This document shows, one piece after another, positions 44,508 through 59,564 of a stretch of DNA of 64,000 nt. Positions within the stretch are counted from its first letter, which is position 1. Every line of letters starts with the position of its first letter. The stretch is from Straminergon stramineum (lineage: Eukaryota > Streptophyta > Bryopsida > Hypnales > Calliergonaceae): assembly GCA_963920665.1 (NCBI GenBank), contig OY987269.1:17300501-17364500 (forward strand), in the 5' to 3' direction. The position numbers and the translations under genes are program-made. A model generated the notes under the pieces. The model ran no database searches. It was not told the origin of the DNA and saw only the letters and a program-made list of their open reading frames with translations.

Positions 44508-46322
44508 ACAAAGAGTTTGAAGGTTCAAGAACTTGTGGATTCCTATTCACTATATAGTAAACACATGCCTACTCATTCCTAGAAACCAAAAAAATTAATG
44601 CAAACTCGCACATGCATACACATACAAGTATACATGTTGATGCATACATGGTTATGTAAATGTATGTATAGTTAGAAATATAGATAATTATTCCATATCT
44701 TTTGGTGAACATCCTCAATTGAAATCAATATATAACTCCTAAATTTTTTGAATACTTTTTGGTGAGGATTGCATAAAATTCAAAAAAACGAATATGGGTG
44801 TGTAGTTTACATTGTGACTATGCATTTAAGAACACCTCCCTCTACTATATACACAAATTTCTTTGCAATCACTTATGAACAATGACAATTACAATTACAA
44901 TCATTTTGAGAGTATCTCTAACAATACAAAAACTTCATGAATATTGAAAGGTGGTTTAGTTTTCTACTAGGTGCCTATTCTCTTCTCAACCTAAGCTTTA
45001 CAATTCATTCCTTAACTTCCAACTAATTGCAAGTTTCACAATTGGCAAAATATAATGTCTCTCCACTATATATTATAATAATTTGCTAATTGTAAAAGAA
45101 AAATTTATATTTGACAAGTTTGTTTTCTAAATTGCTATTAGGAAGGGTAAGGAGAACATAATGACTACATAAAGGATAAATTACATACTTCTAATTCAAA
45201 TTATGCTAGTGCTAAGGGTTTATTCACCAACTAGAATTGCTCTTAGAACATACTGAATAGACCCCATCAAACTCCTCAATGGGATTTTACTTTCTTGCAT
45301 CTCTTGATTTCCAAAAAATGAAATCTAAAAAAGACTTGATAATTACTAGAAAATTCTATTAGTTGGGGCCTTGCAAATTTGCTTTATCATACAACAAATT
45401 TTGTATATATCTTCAACACACCTTCCAACTTTGGAACTTCCCATTCAATCTCATTATGGAAAATGTTAGGAGCTTGAAATTACTACTACATTAAGTAAAC
45501 CCCCGAATACTAGAGGTCTTTCTTTTCTTTTCAAAAATCTCTCAACATTTCCATTTCTAGTGCAAAGAGTGCAAACTTTCAATTTTTTTGTATAGACAAC
45601 CATAGGATTTTGAAATAGACTACTGTGGGAATGTGTGGTAGAAATTTCAAAATATTTGACCACATAGACTGTAAGATATTTAAATTTCCAGATAAAAAAA
45701 CAGAGTTTGGGGCATTCTAGTAAACTAGTTTTTAAGACTTCAAATACTCTTTATTGAAAAATAGAATTTGGAGTCTTGAAGAATTTTTTTTTTAAAAAGA
45801 GATAATTTCTTTCTTTAAAAAATTGTTAAGTAGAAGTATGTATTAGATAAAGGAAAAAACTAAATTGACAATAACTTTGAGATGGAATTAAAACACACTA
45901 ATACCAATGGTGAGATTGTTTTAACAAATAAATTAAATCTTATGCAACTTTTTGTCTTTGAAAAATTTGAAAATTGAGTTAAAAAATGAATCCAATATGC
46001 TAGTTTTCCATGAAGATGTTCTATAACTTTCAAATCACTTATGCATTTAGAACATTACAAATCTTTCCATGTAGACAAAATTATTCTCTATCAAAAAAAT
46101 ATACTTTATTTCAATTTTTTGTAGTTCTTTTTTTAATGCCCCCTGTCAACTATTTTGAGATTTTGTGGAATAACTTTTGCTCCAGGTTACTAATTGAAAT
46201 AAAATTTATATTTCCCAAAAACTTATTTGCTTTTCTATCTTGTAAAAAGTTTCAAGAGATTCTGCTAGAAATTGAGATCATAAGAACATGTTAGAACTAC
46301 TAAGTGTCCTTCAAGGAGACAC
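44508..46322. other. AT-rich DNA with a related element interior
   Basis: 45,590-45,690 matches the interiors of the 7,827 and 35,766 elements (AACCATAGGATTTTG, ATGTGTGGTAGAAATTTC), so an older copy lies at roughly 45,480-46,290. Its ends are not recognisable. No gene. Confidence 0.4.
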
Positions 46323-46325
46323 TTG

Positions 46326-46654
46326 CACTATAACAAAATATGGTAAAGGAACTACATTCAAAATTGAGTGTGGTTCTTTTTACCACTTTTTGTGCATGCA
46401 CTCATAGTGGGCCTTTATCTTCTTTTGCAATTTCTGATTTCAATTTTTAGAATTTTGAAGAGAGTAATATATCGTTGGAAAGGTCTTAAAAATACCTTTC
46501 CTATGGTATGTTGCACGCCCAAAAATTCTAAAAGTTATAGTCAAAAACTGCAAAAGAAGTTGATTGCACGAGAAGTAGGCCTGCACAAAAATGTGGTCAA
46601 AACAACCGCATTCAATTTTGAGTGCGGTTGTTTTTACCATGTTTTGTTACAGTG
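46326..46654. mobile_element. 329-bp foldback CACTA-type MITE
   Basis: It begins CACTATAACAAAATATGGTA. The other end, reversed, is CACTGTAACAAAACATGGTA. TTG flanks both sides (46,323-46,325 and 46,655-46,657). Subterminal hairpins (CATTCAAAATTGAGTG on the left, CATTCAATTTTGAGTG on the right) and complementary halves make almost the whole element a foldback, so ORFs on opposite strands look alike. Confidence 0.82.
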
Positions 46655-46657
46655 TTG

Positions 46658-47640
46658 AATATTTATGGGTGAAAGGCAAATGAAATCCATCCAAAAGAGG
46701 TTGGTGCAATACAACTAAAACAAGTACATTACAAAATAATTAATAGTTTTTAAATATAATGCTCGAGATTAGTAAACTTACACACTATAATTATCTATGA
46801 GAAAATTGAAAATGTAGGAGTTTTATAAACCACCCCTATAAGCCTACCTACCTCATCAATGACAATAATAGATCTTTCAAGGAACATATCACTCATTACT
46901 AGATAGGGGGATGCATTTAGAACCCAACTAATTTATAGACAACCTACCTTACAACATTGACAAAGAGTAAAGTGCATTGCAAACAAGTTGTTGATAAGTG
47001 AATGTTTCAACCTAAGATGACTAAAAAATAATGTAAGGTCTAGCTAAACCCAAGACAACCTAGAATAAAGGAGCAATTGAAAGTGGAATAGAATTAAGTT
47101 TTCTTCCCTTTTCAAATATAAAAGCAAATTAAATGTAAATATTTTAATTCAAAATTCAAAATTCAAAAGAATAATTCAACTATAAAAATAAATGTGAAAG
47201 GACTTGGCAATTTTGTAGAGGATATTTTGGTGTCCCAACTCGCAAGTGGGTACTTCAAAAGAAACTTTGAAAGAAACTAAGGTGAAACACTCAAAATTGT
47301 CCTTGTACCCATTCTAGACAAGAAGACTTCCCTTGAAAGTGTCCCCCAAAGTGCCATTAAACCATTCCTATACGTAATTGCAATTAGTTGGTTGTTGACT
47401 CTTTAGATTTTGGTATTAGGACCAAGCTATTTGATGGTTTCAATGGCCTAGGGAGTTCCACTTTGAAAATTCATAGTGATCACATGTCTTATCCAATTTT
47501 TAATTGAAATATTTTTTTAATTCTTCATTTTCAGATGCTAATACTAAAAAAAAATTATTTTCTAATAACAAACCTCCAACTATGCTGAAATACTTATTTT
47601 GACGATTTTGGGTGTTTTCATCTCCTGAAGATGTCCAAGG
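46658..47640. other. AT-rich intergenic DNA
   Basis: No gene or recognised repeat. Confidence 0.4.
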
Positions 47641-50600
47641 ATCGATACTGTGAGAATTGTTGTCATGTCAGTTTAGCGGTGGTACCTCTGCGCTTCATAT
47701 TGCTGCTCTAATCCGGTGTTTAATGCCGTCTAACTGCTGGATTTGCTCTTCCAATTCTTTGCAGAGTCAGTACAGACTCAAACACATTCATGGAGAAGAG
47801 GCACCGCTTTCAACTGTTACACATTAAGGGTATTAATAGTGCTCCTCTGATGGGGTTTACAGTTACAGTTACAATCTGCAATGAGAGCTTCTCTTTCTTC
47901 TGCAATGAAATAGCATAAATAATTCAAGACAGCTGAGCAGTGAGTGGCTGAGAAGACCACAAACCTAAACTTCAATTGAATTGCTTGCCGTATGAGTAGA
48001 CACATCTCCCGTGTCAACATGCTGCATCTACATATAAATAAAGAGACTCTATTTGTGTCATGTGATTATTTGTGCCATTTTTAAACCACTATGTACCAGA
48101 AGAATACATTTGAAAGTTTGAAATGTACACTAATATTGATACATAGGGGCACAAATAAGACAGTTTTGGAATTGTGGCACAAACACGTTCTTGTAACTTA
48201 ATTATTCACATTTCAGCCTACGACGCCCAACACACTGTAGTTTCACCCTTAGGTGCACTTACAAGCTGTAGTCGTAATGAACATCCTAATCTCCATTCAG
48301 GAATCATACACTACTGGGAACAGGGATTTCACAAATCACAGACTTGACGACAAGAAGACCCACAACTGGACTTATTTGTTCATGTGGGTTTGCAATAGAT
48401 TATTTCCCTTGTGTTTGCAAACCACGTTTCCTCTGAATATAAGCTTACTGATTGACCCCAGCTTCAGTAGCTTCTCGAAAAATCCGTCAGCAGAATCGGC
48501 GAAACTAGACTTCACAGTACCCTATTGCTAAATTGTGGTCACGACGGTTTAGAGGAATTAAAGAAGATCCGAGCCCCAGAGCAATTGAACTCACTAACCT
48601 CCAGCTCTAACTGATAATTATGCGCTCACTCTTTTGCACAACCAACAATGACTCCTTTCAACAAAATCTCCACTTTCTCCTCAGACTTTTGAAACAATGC
48701 TCAGTGACATCTTACTCTGCATTCAACATTATGAAATCAAGGGAATCACAGATTTGCCTTCAGCAAGGTTCGTTTTGTAGGAAAACTCTATGTAACAAAC
48801 ACTACTGTATAATGTCTGCATTTCTTGAAGGGTCATCACAAACTCAAAAAATAAAAAAGGACACATTTTGCATTTCATCGAAGAGAGGGCCTGTGCCAGC
48901 CGGATTCAGGTGGAGTGCATCAGCCAGAAGCACAATGCTATATATGCTTGCCTCAATTAAATTAGGGTAAGCACTTGGAGCAGCAATTAATTGGGATGTT
49001 ACGACTTGTGACTTACGGCATTTTTGTAGAGGCAGCATCTAAGTATTGGATATGGAGAGCATGAATTAAATAACCTCATAAACTTGTCCTTCATTCTAGA
49101 CTCTTGTTTGAGCGTGATTGAAGAGGATCCAACAACCACTGAGGCTATGTCTGGTAACGTCAATGTAGAGACTCATTCTGGAAATAATGTCCTCCTTGGC
49201 TCAGCATGTTATATCGAAGCCCTCCTTAGGCTCTAAGTTCACATTGTGTAGTTAGCCCGTATGCAAATTGAAACGGCAGTATGAACGGCATTGGAAAGAC
49301 ATCATGATGTCCAACAGAATGTTGTGAAAATCATATTGCTGTAAGCATCTGCTCGTAATTTTGCCTAGCTCAACAGAAACGGCGGATTCTTGAGCCGTTT
49401 GAGCTTGAGATGGCCCATGAAAATTTCAGTTCAAACTTAAGCCTTTAGTTAGAACTGCAGTTAGATATAGAAACAGTGGGTTCTTGAGTTTGAGATTGAC
49501 ATGTTTATTTAGATATCCTGGGTTTAGAAACAGTGGGTTTAGAGCTGCCACCTCCCGAAGGATTACCTAACGCACTCATTTCTAAAGAGGTTCCTTTGAG
49601 AAAACTAGAAGATCACGCTTCTTGGCTCCAAATTGCAAAACAAGCAGTAACTGGATCTCGTTCTTTTGCCAAGTTGCCAAGTCCAGTGATTCTCGCTTGA
49701 GAATATATACGATGGGAAATGAAAAGATCTGAGCACCTTACCCGGATCTAATCGAACTGTGCTTCAGTGCAATTGGCTGATTTTGGAACCCAAAAATTGT
49801 GACATTTATATGCACAAACTAAGCTCTAAAAAATGGGATGAGTACTGTTGATGTTCCATGGTGTAGTAGATAAGAAAATGAATGCTTAGATAGATGTTAG
49901 CTTTGGTATGGGATTTTGCGAGGAGAAGGACTACGGTAGGTGATAGAAAAGAAGAGCCTCCTTATGAGATTTAACAATCCGAGCCAGAGGTTGAGGCTCT
50001 ACTTTCACATTCTTGCACATAACCTCCGTGTTTGGTTAAATCTTCTTCAATCACGGTGAATCCAGAGTCTAAAAAAGAAGGGTGCCAGAACGGTAACGCA
50101 ACTTCATGTTATGAACAATAATATGCCTCTCCTTCATTTATCCTTATCCAATGAGTGACTGACGTTTTTACAGACATGGATTCCATTGAGGATGATACCG
50201 ACTATCCGAAGATGAAGAATCGGGTGAATGTGAAAATTTTAATTGTGAGAATCGAAGAGCTTTGATTGGCCATGGCAGCAAGAATTTCAAAATGGGATGC
50301 TGAAGCTGTAGCCGTTGGAGAGCACGGTGCTGATTTTATTCAGCTCATGAACAAGAAGAAGATGGACACAAATATAAATTATCCACAGATAGGCTTTGAT
50401 AGCGGCGATGAAATTGGGCAGTGCACATTTCCACATTCTGTTGGGCAGTGTCCGAGGAGAAATTGAGCCAAACCAACCATGTTTTCTGTCATTAAGCTTA
50501 CTCTGTTATTAATTAATTGATACAGTATATTTCGGTTATTTTTGGCAATTTGCAATTGTCAATTTTTTGAAGGACAAATTGATAATTACGTTATTTTGAA

Positions 50601-51940
50601 TGAACTATTTGGGGGAAAATGAACCGACTCATGTGTAACTAGCTGCGGGATCCTCACCGTATAGTTACCTGAGTGGTTGGACTTTCACTTGCAAGAGCAG
50701 GATGGGGTAGCATTATTTAGTGTTTCTTTGTATTTTACTCTTTGAATGATGTGGAGGAAAAAAGGGAGTTCAATAATTGATTACGAGGGTTACTATAGAA
50801 ACAAGGAATGCACCTTTTCTTCCAAGAATGTGATCATTTTTGCTTGAATATTGTACCTTGATGGTAGGCATTGTTCTTAGTTCTAGGATTAATGTAATCA
50901 ATAGAATAAAGTGATGTAATCAAATACAACATGTTGGAATATTAGGAGTGAAAATGTCCATACTGAGATAGAAGCGGTGGTTTCAAAGTAGTCAACATTC
51001 ATTGTAGTTAGTATAAATATAAAGACTAAATTTGAATCTGAATAAGGTTAAAATAGGAAAGATTAGTCCTGATTGTTGTCCACATTGAGAAGTTGTATAC
51101 TTAAAATTGCCTTAACCACCCATCATGTACCCTTTATTTTTTAATATTGAGAAGGCCCCCCAAAAATAAGAGAATTGTAAACATTGCAACAAAAAAAAAT
51201 TCTTTGTCTTATAAGAGTTGGCCCACAAACAAAGGTTGGTAGGTTGACAATTTCGGTGCTTCTAGGTTGAAGATCATTTCAACCCCAAGAGGTGCACAAA
51301 AAACGACACATTTCAACTTTGGAGAGAAAACACTCAACCCCCATCACTCCTTTACTAAGTTGACATTTTACACAATCCATTGTACTGGACAATGATGCCG
51401 TCTTTCAATATATTCAAACAACCTGGCTTTTCAACTGATGTTCCTATGCACCTCCCATCGGGACAAAATTGTTCTCCATCCTGGATTGAAAATCTCCTGC
51501 AGCAGCATTTGTGCCAAGTTTTACACTCCATTCAGATGAGTGATGATAGAGATCCGGTCCATGTAAATCCTTGTAAATTTTATGTTTGAGAAAAACCTGG
51601 CCTCCTGACTATTTGCTCCGATCCTGAATTGAAGTGTGTTGTGGTTGGTCTGTGACATTCTTGTCGACTTTGGATAAGTGAGCCTCATGAATTGGGCCTA
51701 CAACCTACCGCAGAATATAAATATACAAAAGTTTGTGAGCTGGCTTTCATCATCACCATCCAACTGTAATTTCCCACCCGCACGGAGCAGAAACTTTTTG
51801 TATGTTGTATGTCGAATGTCAACAAGCAACTACATTATGAGAGGCTCTGTCCTTGTAGCACTGGCTCACTTTTCGAGGAAGGTGGGTAGCTACTCAAACT
51901 TCCTTAGGGTATAAGGGTAAGTTAGCTTCTATTTTTTAGG
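47641..51940. other. Less AT-rich tract with possible gene relics
   Basis: Sequence complexity rises here. On the minus strand a short Glu/Gln-rich reading (ELEEQIQQLDGIKHRIRAA, about 47,695-47,760) ends in a stop and could be a terminal coiled-coil exon. A 64-codon ORF lies at 48,844-49,038 (minus), containing a GTAAGT-type donor near 49,010. On the plus strand, about 50,175-50,466 has an ORF interrupted by a frame change (IEDDTDYPKMKNRVNV, then ISKWDAEAVAVGEHGADF). None matches a family I know and I cannot join them. They could be decayed or lineage-specific exons. Confidence 0.2.
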
Positions 51941-52170
51941 GTTTTTTTGGAAACAAATGAAAGGAAATTTCATTTCATTGCACAGGCAAAGTACAAAACC
52001 ACCAGCCCACAAGTAGCCTGCAAGTAGGACGACTGAGACAAGACAATTGTATGCAGAATTTGAGGGTAAGTTAGCTTCTGTTGATGCAAAGCTTCCTCCC
52101 CTTTGGTCGAGATTCGAGACTCCAGAGCCAACCAATTAAAATAACCTGTGCCTTTCACATAACCTTGTGA
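51941..52170 (-). mobile_element. Retroposon (SINE/LINE tail) on the minus strand
   Basis: Read on the minus strand, the segment ends CAATGAAATGAAATTTCC, TTTCATTTGTTTCC and then an A-rich run. Nearly the same 3' end occurs on the plus strand at 34,972-35,025 and 61,317-61,360. Three copies sharing an A-tailed 3' end in both orientations indicate retroposition. The upstream GAGTCTCGAATCTCGACC could be a B-box-like stretch, but this is weak. Confidence 0.5.
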
Positions 52171-54361
52171 TGGAAAATGAGTACAAATGAGTCGATCTCG
52201 GCTGCAATGGGCTGTGCAGAGCAGTACTGTAAGTCAGGTGTATACCTTACTTACTTTCAGATTTTTCAATTGGGTTTGGAATTGCAATTGCAACTGCCTG
52301 CCAAGCTGGGTTATTAACAATGATTATGTCACTCACCAGTGCAGTTCATACAATCAGCTGGGCCATTTGAGCTCACTAAAGTTCCCGGTAATTGTGCAAA
52401 TTTTTGGACTTCGAAAGTCACGACAGTCTTTAGAGCATAAGGTTGGTACCCGCAAAACCTGCCACTTTTTTCTACTGTGCCTATTTCCTATTATTAGACA
52501 GGTCAAATTTTCATATTTTCTTGTTGGTAAGGGAAAGGAGGTTACAACGCATCAAAGAACACAATATTTGGATACCATATGCAAAATTTAGAAAGCATCA
52601 AAAGTTTGTTTTGGTGGATGTTCTAAAATCGTTTCTTCAACATACATATATACATATTGATTTTGGAGATGTATACAAAGTGATGATGGCAGTTTTATGC
52701 AAGGTGCGATTGGGTGTACCCATGTTAGATTGGAGATAATGGTAGGTGATAAGGCTAGAGGAGAATTCTTTAATTGAGTTGGGATAGTTATATAAACTTG
52801 AAATTGGTCATGCTTTAATGCACGAGTGATTGTCAATGTGGGCTTGGATTGTAATCCTCAAACTCAAAAAAGAATGTTATGAGAAATGTTGAGCCATTAG
52901 CTTGGCGAGGGATGTTATTTCCATGATGAGTTCTTATTTTCATGTTATTAGACATAAAGTCATTGATTGGATCTTGTTTAATCAATAGTCCAAAAAGAAG
53001 AGTACTATATATACACTAAAAGAAACCTCACAATTTTCTATTTTATACTTATCCAGGTTATGAGAACTATAACAGTACTTTTTTATCTAATAAGTGAATG
53101 TCATTTACACAAAAGTAGTGTAAATAGAGTCTTGTTATGAGCAATCTAGAGCTAAGGGAGTGACAAGGGAAGTTATTTCCATGAGGAGCCTCTACTTTCC
53201 TATAACTAGACACATAATTTCATTGTTTGAATGAATTGGATCTTAGTCAATCATGCTCAATCAACAATAGATCTATAAAAAAAAGAGCTTTCCCAAATGA
53301 ATCTTGGGCTTTCATATGTAGAAGGTGTACAATATAGGCAAGTATTTGAAGTAGTCATATTCACAATAAATTACCTTATATAAGTACATATATAATTACT
53401 AGTACATTTTGGAGCACCAACAAAATTGGTTAGATTGGACAAAATCCTCTAATTCATACTATTGGATTCATGAGACAAGAATTAACATTCTTTTGTGATT
53501 CCCTTTTCTTCCTCAACCTTATTTTGAATGTTTTCTAAAGAAATACAATCTTTATCTTAATACTTATAGATTAACGTTGTAAGTAACATTGCAAAGAATT
53601 CAAAGTGTTCAATGAAAGACCTTCAAAGTTCCTCCATAAACAAAGAATGCACCTATTTGTTGAGTAATTCGATCATTTTTGGTTGACTACCTTTGTGATA
53701 GGCTCTATCCATTGAGGGTCAAGAAGACACTCTTATAAAAGAAGACTTGTAAAGAACTAAACCACAAAAGGATGAGGTCCTATTCACCAAATACCTAAGC
53801 AAAAAATGATTAGGATTCTCTCTAGTCTTTACCTTTTCAATTAAAACCTTTCCTAGAATGCTTTTTCTCCTCCACAATACTTTAAAGTTAATTTCTACCA
53901 ATAAGATTGAAGCTCAATTTATTTGTAGAATAGAATATTTGCAATCTGGAGTAGTCTTGGCTCATGCCAAACCCTAGAACTTTGGCTTGATACAAGGACA
54001 AGGAGTCTTTGATGGATGTACAACCACCTACAATTCATATTGGAAATGCAAGGATTTCATCCATTTCTTGGTGAACTTTCTGAATGGTTTATAAAGAAAT
54101 CATTGAATAGAGTTCAAGTCAATTAAACTTTTATTTTTATTTTTCATGGGTTTACAACTTGAGGGTACTATCATAATGCCAAGTCTAGTTTTCAAGGTAG
54201 ATTTGCCACCATTCCATAGGATTGTTAGAAAAGCGTTAAAACTCATAATGCCTCTCCTCTTTCTACATCCTTAGATTTGCAAAAAGTACAGATATGGGTG
54301 TTAGTGATGAACTATTAGACTTGGGCATTATGCACCATAATGCTCTCCAGCCTCCCGGCTG
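52171..54361. other. Intergenic DNA with a duplicated repeat
   Basis: 52,870-53,000 and 53,130-53,260 are diverged direct copies spaced about 258 bp apart (GTTATTTCCATGA, ATTAGACATAA or ACTAGACACATAA). They are also related to 41,331-41,400. ORFs at 52,187-52,739 have no recognisable domain. Confidence 0.4.
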
Positions 54362-54441
54362 TTAACCCCTAAAGGACCAGGGGTGCAAAAAACAGTGTTA
54401 CAGAAGGCCACCTGGTGGCTTTATGGTCCTTCAGGGGTTAA
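54362..54441. mobile_element. Minimal TTAA-flanked TIR element, 72 bp
   Basis: TTAA (54,362-54,365) then CCCCTAAAGGACC. The right end GGTCCTTCAGGGG (54,425-54,437) is followed by TTAA (54,438-54,441). The inverted repeats match 12 of 13. Only 46 bp lie between them, including the small palindrome GGCCACCTGGTGGC. This is an extreme deletion derivative of the same family. Confidence 0.78.
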
Positions 54442-55563
54442 GCATTATCTAGTGTGTAACACTCTTGAAACGAAATGCTAACAATTAATGTGGACCCGCA
54501 TAGTAAATAAAAGGAGAATTTCGGTATCAAAGGTGCTTGGATTCTTTGACAAGTTTCTTCGGCGTGCATTCTATTAGATCCTGTACTTCAAACTTCAGTT
54601 GACTTGGCTCGACTGGCACTACGATTGTAACGACCTCATTATTTTTCTTTTGGCCTTCTTTTTGAACAAACGGGGGGACCCCACTTACCTCACTTTTTTG
54701 TCAATTGTTTATGATTTGTAAATGTTGATGTCAGAAACTCCAAGCATACTTGTTGTAAGACGTTGACTTCATGAATCATATCCAGCATTGGGACATTTTT
54801 GTGACAGTACTGTGGAAATTTTCATACTATAGTAGAAAAGGTGCGTACTGAGAACTATTCAAGACTTGCCATGATAGAAATATAGAATGCGTACCGATAC
54901 CGGTGGTGTATTTTGACATTTTGAGTTTCTTTTCAACAAAAATTCAATTTGGGGTCCAGTTTCAACAGAAAGAGTTCTTAAACTAAGTATGCTATTACAA
55001 ATTGAAGTTTTAGGCGGCTGGGGAGTCTAATAATATGGCCTACTGAATTCCCAAACGCTGATTGAATTCGGAAACTATATTCCCACAATGGTGTTCTTTA
55101 TAATCCTCACGGTGGGTGAAAATCGCAAACTAAGACTGACAAGGCTAATACTAACTTAGTTTCAAGGTTGATGGATCGTATCATGAAACAACCAGTGCTA
55201 GATACCACTCGACGACAATGCATTACGGTTCTATGCTCACTCCTGCGGTACTCATCACGCACAGACTATAACTCAACGTGCAGACATCTACGTCGTTCTA
55301 CTACTCTCCGAAGTCAGAGCAAAGCATTATTCAGTCTGTGCTGGCAGACCATGACTCGTCAAACTTCACAACTGTTAGGTCAATTGGTGCATGATTGAAA
55401 CTCCTTGACACCGAGTCGTGGTGGAGAACGTAGCCTAGATGGTATCTTTACAAAAAATGGGAGTACAAAATGGGTACAAACTTCGCTCATGATTGCAGCG
55501 GACGTTCCTATTGAGCTTGTAGCCCTAAGGCAATAATATTTACACATTAGGTTCTACAGTACA
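54442..55563 (-). other. 3' flank of the WRKY gene
   Basis: Sequence downstream of the WRKY stop codon. The nearer part (about 55,130-55,563) is GC-richer and may be 3' untranslated region. The 76-codon plus ORF at 55,168-55,398 is antisense to it and unsupported. Confidence 0.4.
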
Positions 55564-57903
<2,340 letters not shown>

Positions 57904-58950
57904 GCTTATGACGAGATCTGCCTGGAAACAAAAGGCTTATTCGACGACTGGTTCACTCGGTCCCGCATCGGCGGAGTTTCATGTTCTTTCGCAACACTAA
58001 TTTCGGTACAATCAATGTTTATGTATTGACCTTGGTACTGATGACATCTGCAAACACCGGTAACAATACGACTATCAGCATACCAGACTAGTGAAAATGG
58101 ACGAGAAAATCGTCGCTAACACGGGAAGCGAGCTCCAAGGCTTTCTAATCGCATTCTTCTCATATCTTTCTATCCTCCGCTTCCAACTTCCAGACACGAA
58201 AAATAGAAGGCTACAACACTTCCTGGGAAGACAAAGCAAACATGCTTTCTAATCAAACGAAAATCATCTTCCTACGCTACGGGTCTGCACACCAAAACAC
58301 AGTGCACCCTGCTCGCCTCCGCGGAACCACACAATCTTCACACACGCAACCAAGACACACAAGAAACCCAAACAGACCCTTACAACCCTGCTCTCCTCCA
58401 TGCAACACTTCCAACCACAATGAACCTAAACAATCGCGTTCCAAGACACATTCCTCAACCCGAGCAAAAATAAAACTCTGCTTCCACGCACTTCACTCTA
58501 CAATTGACTTCACTTCTTCAAGCGAACAAAAAATCCAGCCACAGAAAGAGTACCAACATTTACATCAAATTAAGCAACTCCAAATCGATCAAACCAACCA
58601 ACCAAGGATCGCCTACCTGCAGAGCTCCGACAAACTCACGAGAGCCTCATTAGAGCCTAATCCGAGTCTAACCCTTCTTCTCCTCCCCCACCAAGAATCC
58701 CCTGCACTGCGACGCTAAACCCAACCAACAGATATCCAATTAATTCGAAAGGAAACTAGCTCCGAGCACGCACTTCTTCTTTCTCCCCAAACATGAGACC
58801 CGGCTTAGCTTCCAATTGTTACGAAATGTTCTCCTTGCAACGAATTGAAGCTTTCTCCCAAGTCCACAACCGAAAACCCCAAATGTAAGTTCTCGGAGGG
58901 AGAAGAGACGGTGACGCTCTGGACCCCACTTCAGTAAGCAGGTGCGACCT
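57904..58950 (-). promoter_or_regulatory. Leader of the WRKY gene with a probable 5' UTR intron
   Basis: On the minus strand TTTTGTTTCCAG ends at 57,922, a good acceptor 18 bases upstream of the ATG. A matching donor (CTGCAG then GTAGGC) lies at 58,616. This suggests a leader intron of about 695 bp. The plus-strand 158-codon ORF at 58,242-58,718 is antisense to the leader and unsupported. Confidence 0.5.
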
Positions 58951-58978
58951 GTTTCTCCAGGGACAGCGAGTATGAGAG

Positions 58979-59564
58979 TTGACGCGGAAGGCAGGCCTGG
59001 AGGAAGGTTTTCTGGTGTCTGTGATGTTGGTCCTACCGCTCTTTATGAAGCTCACAGGGGAGAGGGGGGTGCGAGGAAAGTCGACAAGGCGCAAATCTGG
59101 GGAGACGAAATTTTGGGTCCTGGGGGTCCTGGGGGTCTTGGCAGACGAAGTCTTGGGTCTGGAGGGTCTTGGGAGGCGAAGTCTTGGGGGTCTTGGGAGG
59201 TGAAGTCTTGGGGTCTGGGAGGTCTTGGGAGGCGAAGTCTGGGGTCTGGGAGGTCTTGGGCAAAGGGTTGACTGCAGACCCAGAGGTCCCGAGAGCGGGG
59301 GCTGTGGTGGTTCTGACACTGGGAGGGGGCTGACTGGGAGTTAACCGAGGCTTTCCGAATGCGGACATCGTGGTTTTCGTTCCTAACCGTAGTTAAGTTA
59401 AGGACTAATCTTATCGTGTTTGACTCTCACATGGCAACCTTGCTTGACCCTTTAACGTCAGTTTGGGGGGCATTTTGGCACATTTTTGCTTACGTCTTTA
59501 TATAGAGAGAAATTTCAACCCATACAGGAGTTGAGAAGTTGACACTTTAGATTCCACAATTGAC
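58979..59564 (+). promoter_or_regulatory. Cluster of six W-box cores upstream of the WRKY gene
   Basis: TTGAC occurs at 58,979, 59,268, 59,420, 59,444, 59,539 and 59,560, all on the plus strand; four are TTGACT or TTGACC, the fuller W-box. The spacing is about 1.1-1.7 kb upstream of the start codon. This is suited to auto- or cross-regulation by WRKY factors. Whether the promoter extends this far is inferred. Confidence 0.5.
59085..59266. repeat. G-rich minisatellite
   Basis: Imperfect units built from GGTCTTGGGAGGCGAAGTCT and GGGTCCTGG repeat about eight times. It produces proline-rich ORFs on the minus strand and glycine-rich ORFs on the plus strand that are artefacts of the repeat. Confidence 0.85.

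Noticed and set aside
50650..50710. tRNA-like stretch with CTGAGTGGTTGGAC
   Set aside because: It resembles an A box only; no B box or cloverleaf could be drawn.
58242..58718. 158-codon plus-strand ORF upstream of the WRKY gene
   Set aside because: Low-complexity, antisense to the probable WRKY leader, with no recognisable domain.
58819..59368. Proline-rich and glycine-rich ORFs on both strands
   Set aside because: They are products of the G-rich minisatellite at 59,085-59,266.
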